From Colius striatus (lineage: Eukaryota > Chordata > Aves > Coliiformes > Coliidae), in contig NC_084761.1 of the NCBI RefSeq assembly GCF_028858725.1, positions 21,048,501 to 21,112,500 of the forward strand: a stretch of 64,000 bases of DNA. The letters are read 5' to 3'. A program made the translations under genes and the position numbers. This document shows, in pieces, positions 61,246 to 64,000 of the stretch; the first letter of the stretch is position 1; every line of letters starts with the position of its first letter. A model generated the notes under the pieces. The model had not been told where the DNA came from, ran no database searches, and saw nothing but the letters and a program-made list of their open reading frames with translations.

Positions 61246-61295
61246 TTTTGGATATTAGATAATATATTTTAGATATTAGATAATATCTTTTAGTG
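61246..61295. repeat. short A+T tandem repeat
   Basis: Two to three copies of a 19-21 base unit containing GATATTAGATAATAT and separated by CTTTT or ATTTTA. Local duplication in SHROOM3 intron 1. Confidence 0.75.
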
Positions 61296-64000
61296 AGGTA
61301 AAGGAGTCCAAGTTAGAAAGATACCTCCCTGTACATGAGAGATTAAGCCTTTCCAAACTCTGCATATATCACTGCTAACTCCATGTCCAAAAAAAACCAA
61401 GAAAGAAAAAAACATATGATGGACAAAAGGAAACTGTGGTTGTCTCATAGCTGCTCAACAGGCAACTCTGAGATTCTTCTGGCAAGATCAACTGAAGCTG
61501 AATTTGTCATTGTCTGGCTTGTGTCACCCAGCTGGTCGGGTCAGAGAGCTTCTCTGACCTGAGTCTGCAAGTGATGGACAGGTCTGTAGAAGGCATTATC
61601 ACAACATAATCACATGGAATGAAAGGAAAACCGTGTGTGCCTTTCTTAACTTCCCTCCACCCCCATTCTCCAAATCTTTAGGATAATACATCTTTTCTTA
61701 TTTTACTCTGATCTGTTAATGCTTCTGTTATGTAATAAGGTTTTCACAAAATATGGCCTGGAAAGTAGTAAATGGAGCTCTTCCAAAAATCCACAAATAT
61801 CTGGAAAGATTCTGTTGCACTGCTAAAGGAAGCATTCATCATGGTCAGAAATATTTCCTGCTGGGTTGTAGTGTGCTCTCTGGTTTCCTCTGTCTCTCAG
61901 GCACTAGTGGAAATTCTAAATGACAAGGAATTGTGGTTTTTTTCTGCTGGTTTAAGTTAGCTACATCGATTTTGGAATAGAACATGATCTGTAAGTTCTT
62001 AGTAGTATTATTGCTCTTGCCAAAACCAACAGCAGCCAGGAAATGCTGGAAACCCAAAGTCTCTGGTCAGGAGGAGACCAGCAGAAGAATTCTTTTGGCC
62101 TGAGGACGTGGAAAGTCCTTTTATCTTTTTGTACCTGTGTATATATGCATGTTTCTGAGTTAGAGGGAGTGTAAGAAGAGACTTGAGTTTAGAGCAGGTG
62201 GTGTCAAGAGTTTGGTTGTTCACTTGAATTTACAGGTTTCATTTAGTCACAACACATTGACCACAGCATGAAAACTAATTTTTAATACATGGAAAGCTTA
62301 AAGAACATAGAACTAGAAAACAGTCTTGGTTTGGTGGCCTGTGTAAGGAGACTAGTTCTTGTGGACTCTGAACCAAAATTGCATCAAGACAAAAAGAATA
62401 GAAAAAAATAGGAGTTTATGTTGAACTGAAAAGTTTTGTTCAACCCTGTAAATTAAATGCAGGTGAACTTTCGGGTGAAAATAATAACTGAAAGCAAAAC
62501 TGAAATGTTCTGCTTTAAAAATGTCCAAATTAAAAGTCTCAACCCTTTAAAATGATTCCTTCTCCCCGTGCCTTTTAGGGATCAACATAATTTACTACAT
62601 TTAACCTATGTGTGGAAGCAGCCTTGTTCTTGCTTTTCAAAGCTCTCTCTAGCTAAATAACGATGGTCGGCTCCTGTCAAAACACATCTTTCGAAATTAA
62701 GCTCTGCTTTAAAATGGAGCAGTTTAGAATTCATACAACCTAAGAGTGACAATCTTTATTATCTTTGTGGCCTGTTTTAATCTTTAATCTTCTGGTGAAA
62801 TAAAGACGAATCTTGCTAGAATCATCCTCTAAGACCTTTTCTTAATAGTAAGAGGGTTATTAAGCTCCTAGCAAAACTTAGGAAGTGGAGTAGATTTTTC
62901 ATGAAGGAATGAAGGCCGTAATATTCCTGGATATTACTTCTGTTCATTTTGTATTTCTGATGCAATTTTGATGCTTCAAAACACATCTTTTATAGGGGTA
63001 TACAATAATATCCACCAATTTGCATCATTACTCTTTTTCCTCTTGTGCATAGAAGCAAGAAAGTTGGATTGGATTCATCCTGTGCTGTGTACTCTGAGCA
63101 ACAGTAGTTGTCAAGATAGGAACTAGAGGAAGTGTGTCTCAGCTCAGCAGTTCTCAAACACATTCAGAAATGCATCAAGAGCTAGTACCATCAGCATGGA
63201 ATGGTCTTTTACTCCTCTTACAGCTCCCTATATCTCCTCCAAGAACAGCATTGCAGTGAAGCCATAACAAGCACTCAGATACCACTGGCGATGAGACACG
63301 GGGCCTGTGACTAAAGGCTAGATATAATTCATAGTAGGAGAGGGAGCAGCAGTCAGGAAAAGCAACACTGGATGACAAACATAGATTTGGTTTTGTTGTG
63401 TGGCATTGCTAGCATTATTCCAGCGTGAGAGGAGTCAGCAGAAGCATCCCAAACCACAGAGTCATTCAGATCTGTGAATTACTTTCATAAAGAGAGTTTT
63501 CATGCAAAGATCTATTGTGGTTTTTTTCTCAAAGAACTTCATATTTCTGCTTACAAGAAATACTAATTCATTTCATCCTTGGCTACTGACACAATGGATA
63601 ACAAAAAAATGTTTTATGGGCCAGTGATCCACTGCAGCCTATAGAGTAATGTGAACCATACAAGTATTGGTCAGCAGGTCAGAGTTGCCAGCAAATTAAA
63701 CCTTTGTTATTGCAGTTTTGAAGCTGAGGTACCACTCACAGGAGAAACTAACTTTTACTATTTTTCATTTACTGGTGATTCTGAAAATGACAGTCCAAGC
63801 TCTTCTGCACGGCACATTATGTGAAAGAAAAGGCATCTCCTGAGTACTGGCCTCATGATCCATTGTTACTGATAAATAATAATATTAACAGGATAAATAT
63901 TTATTGATTTACGTTTGAGTTGTATAAACTGTGTCTTGCTTAGAAAAAAATTCTACCCTGCTAGCCATTATCCTCTCTAGTTGATTTAGACATTGTGGCC

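Larger units (their letters stand above)
47690..64000 (+). other. SHROOM3: SHROOM3 intron 1 (incomplete, over 16 kb)
   Basis: No second SHROOM3 exon (which should continue with a VEEGGKA-like PDZ segment) was found up to the window end. The intron is A+T-rich, poor in repeats (two short CR1 tails, one minisatellite, a TA/TG tract), and may hold regulatory sequence. Several minus-strand open frames of 70-110 codons occur between 51.3 and 57.0 kb without a recognised family or a consistent chain of splice sites. Confidence 0.8.

Noticed and set aside
1-64000. CRISPR arrays, bacterial operons, tRNA or rRNA genes
   Set aside because: None seen; the window is vertebrate nuclear DNA and no cloverleaf-like or rRNA-like sequence was recognised.

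Overview
This is nuclear DNA from a bird. It has spliced genes with GT-AG introns, short A+T-rich introns and intergenic stretches, one strong CpG island, and about eight fragments of the avian LINE CR1, several ending in the typical ATTCTATGAT-type 3' repeat. The gene order STBD1 - CCDC158 - SHROOM3 is the one I know from human chromosome 4q21, so this is a conserved vertebrate synteny block. Species cannot be told from the sequence.

Layout. 1-574: A+T-rich flank with no recognised gene. 575-1060: CpG-rich promoter. 791-1983 (+): STBD1, a two-exon glycogen-binding, autophagy-linked membrane protein, with a polyadenylation signal at 2372. 2400-7290: intergenic, with one CR1 tail. 7296-35098 (-): CCDC158, a long coiled-coil protein, reconstructed here as 20 exons whose reading phases join, with two exceptions (exon 2 and the exon 19 donor). 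STBD1 and CCDC158 converge tail to tail. 35100-46600: intergenic between the divergent CCDC158 and SHROOM3. It holds a 0.9-kb CR1 copy, a GC-rich patch near 39.1-39.6 kb that may be the CCDC158 promoter, and two phase-compatible candidate exons of an unidentified minus-strand gene at 43.9-44.9 kb. 46600-47689 (+): SHROOM3 5' region and first coding exon, which begins the PDZ domain. 47690-64000: SHROOM3 intron 1, without further coding exons.

The genes are unrelated in pathway: STBD1 tethers glycogen to membranes, CCDC158 is a coiled-coil protein of unclear role, and SHROOM3 drives actomyosin apical constriction. The most notable content is in CCDC158. In this copy the exon carrying the N-terminal region has a one-base frameshift in an A6 run. 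The counterpart of one mammalian coiled-coil exon is present but carries two in-frame stops, and skipping it keeps the frame. The penultimate exon lacks a GT donor (AT instead). The first coding intron appears to be of GC-AG type. These points suggest a locus under relaxed constraint, or assembly errors, and can be tested directly. No wholly new biological system is visible. The best candidate for something undescribed is the unassigned two-exon C-terminal reading frame at 43878-44883. Homology statements rest on remembered human family sequences; no searches were run.
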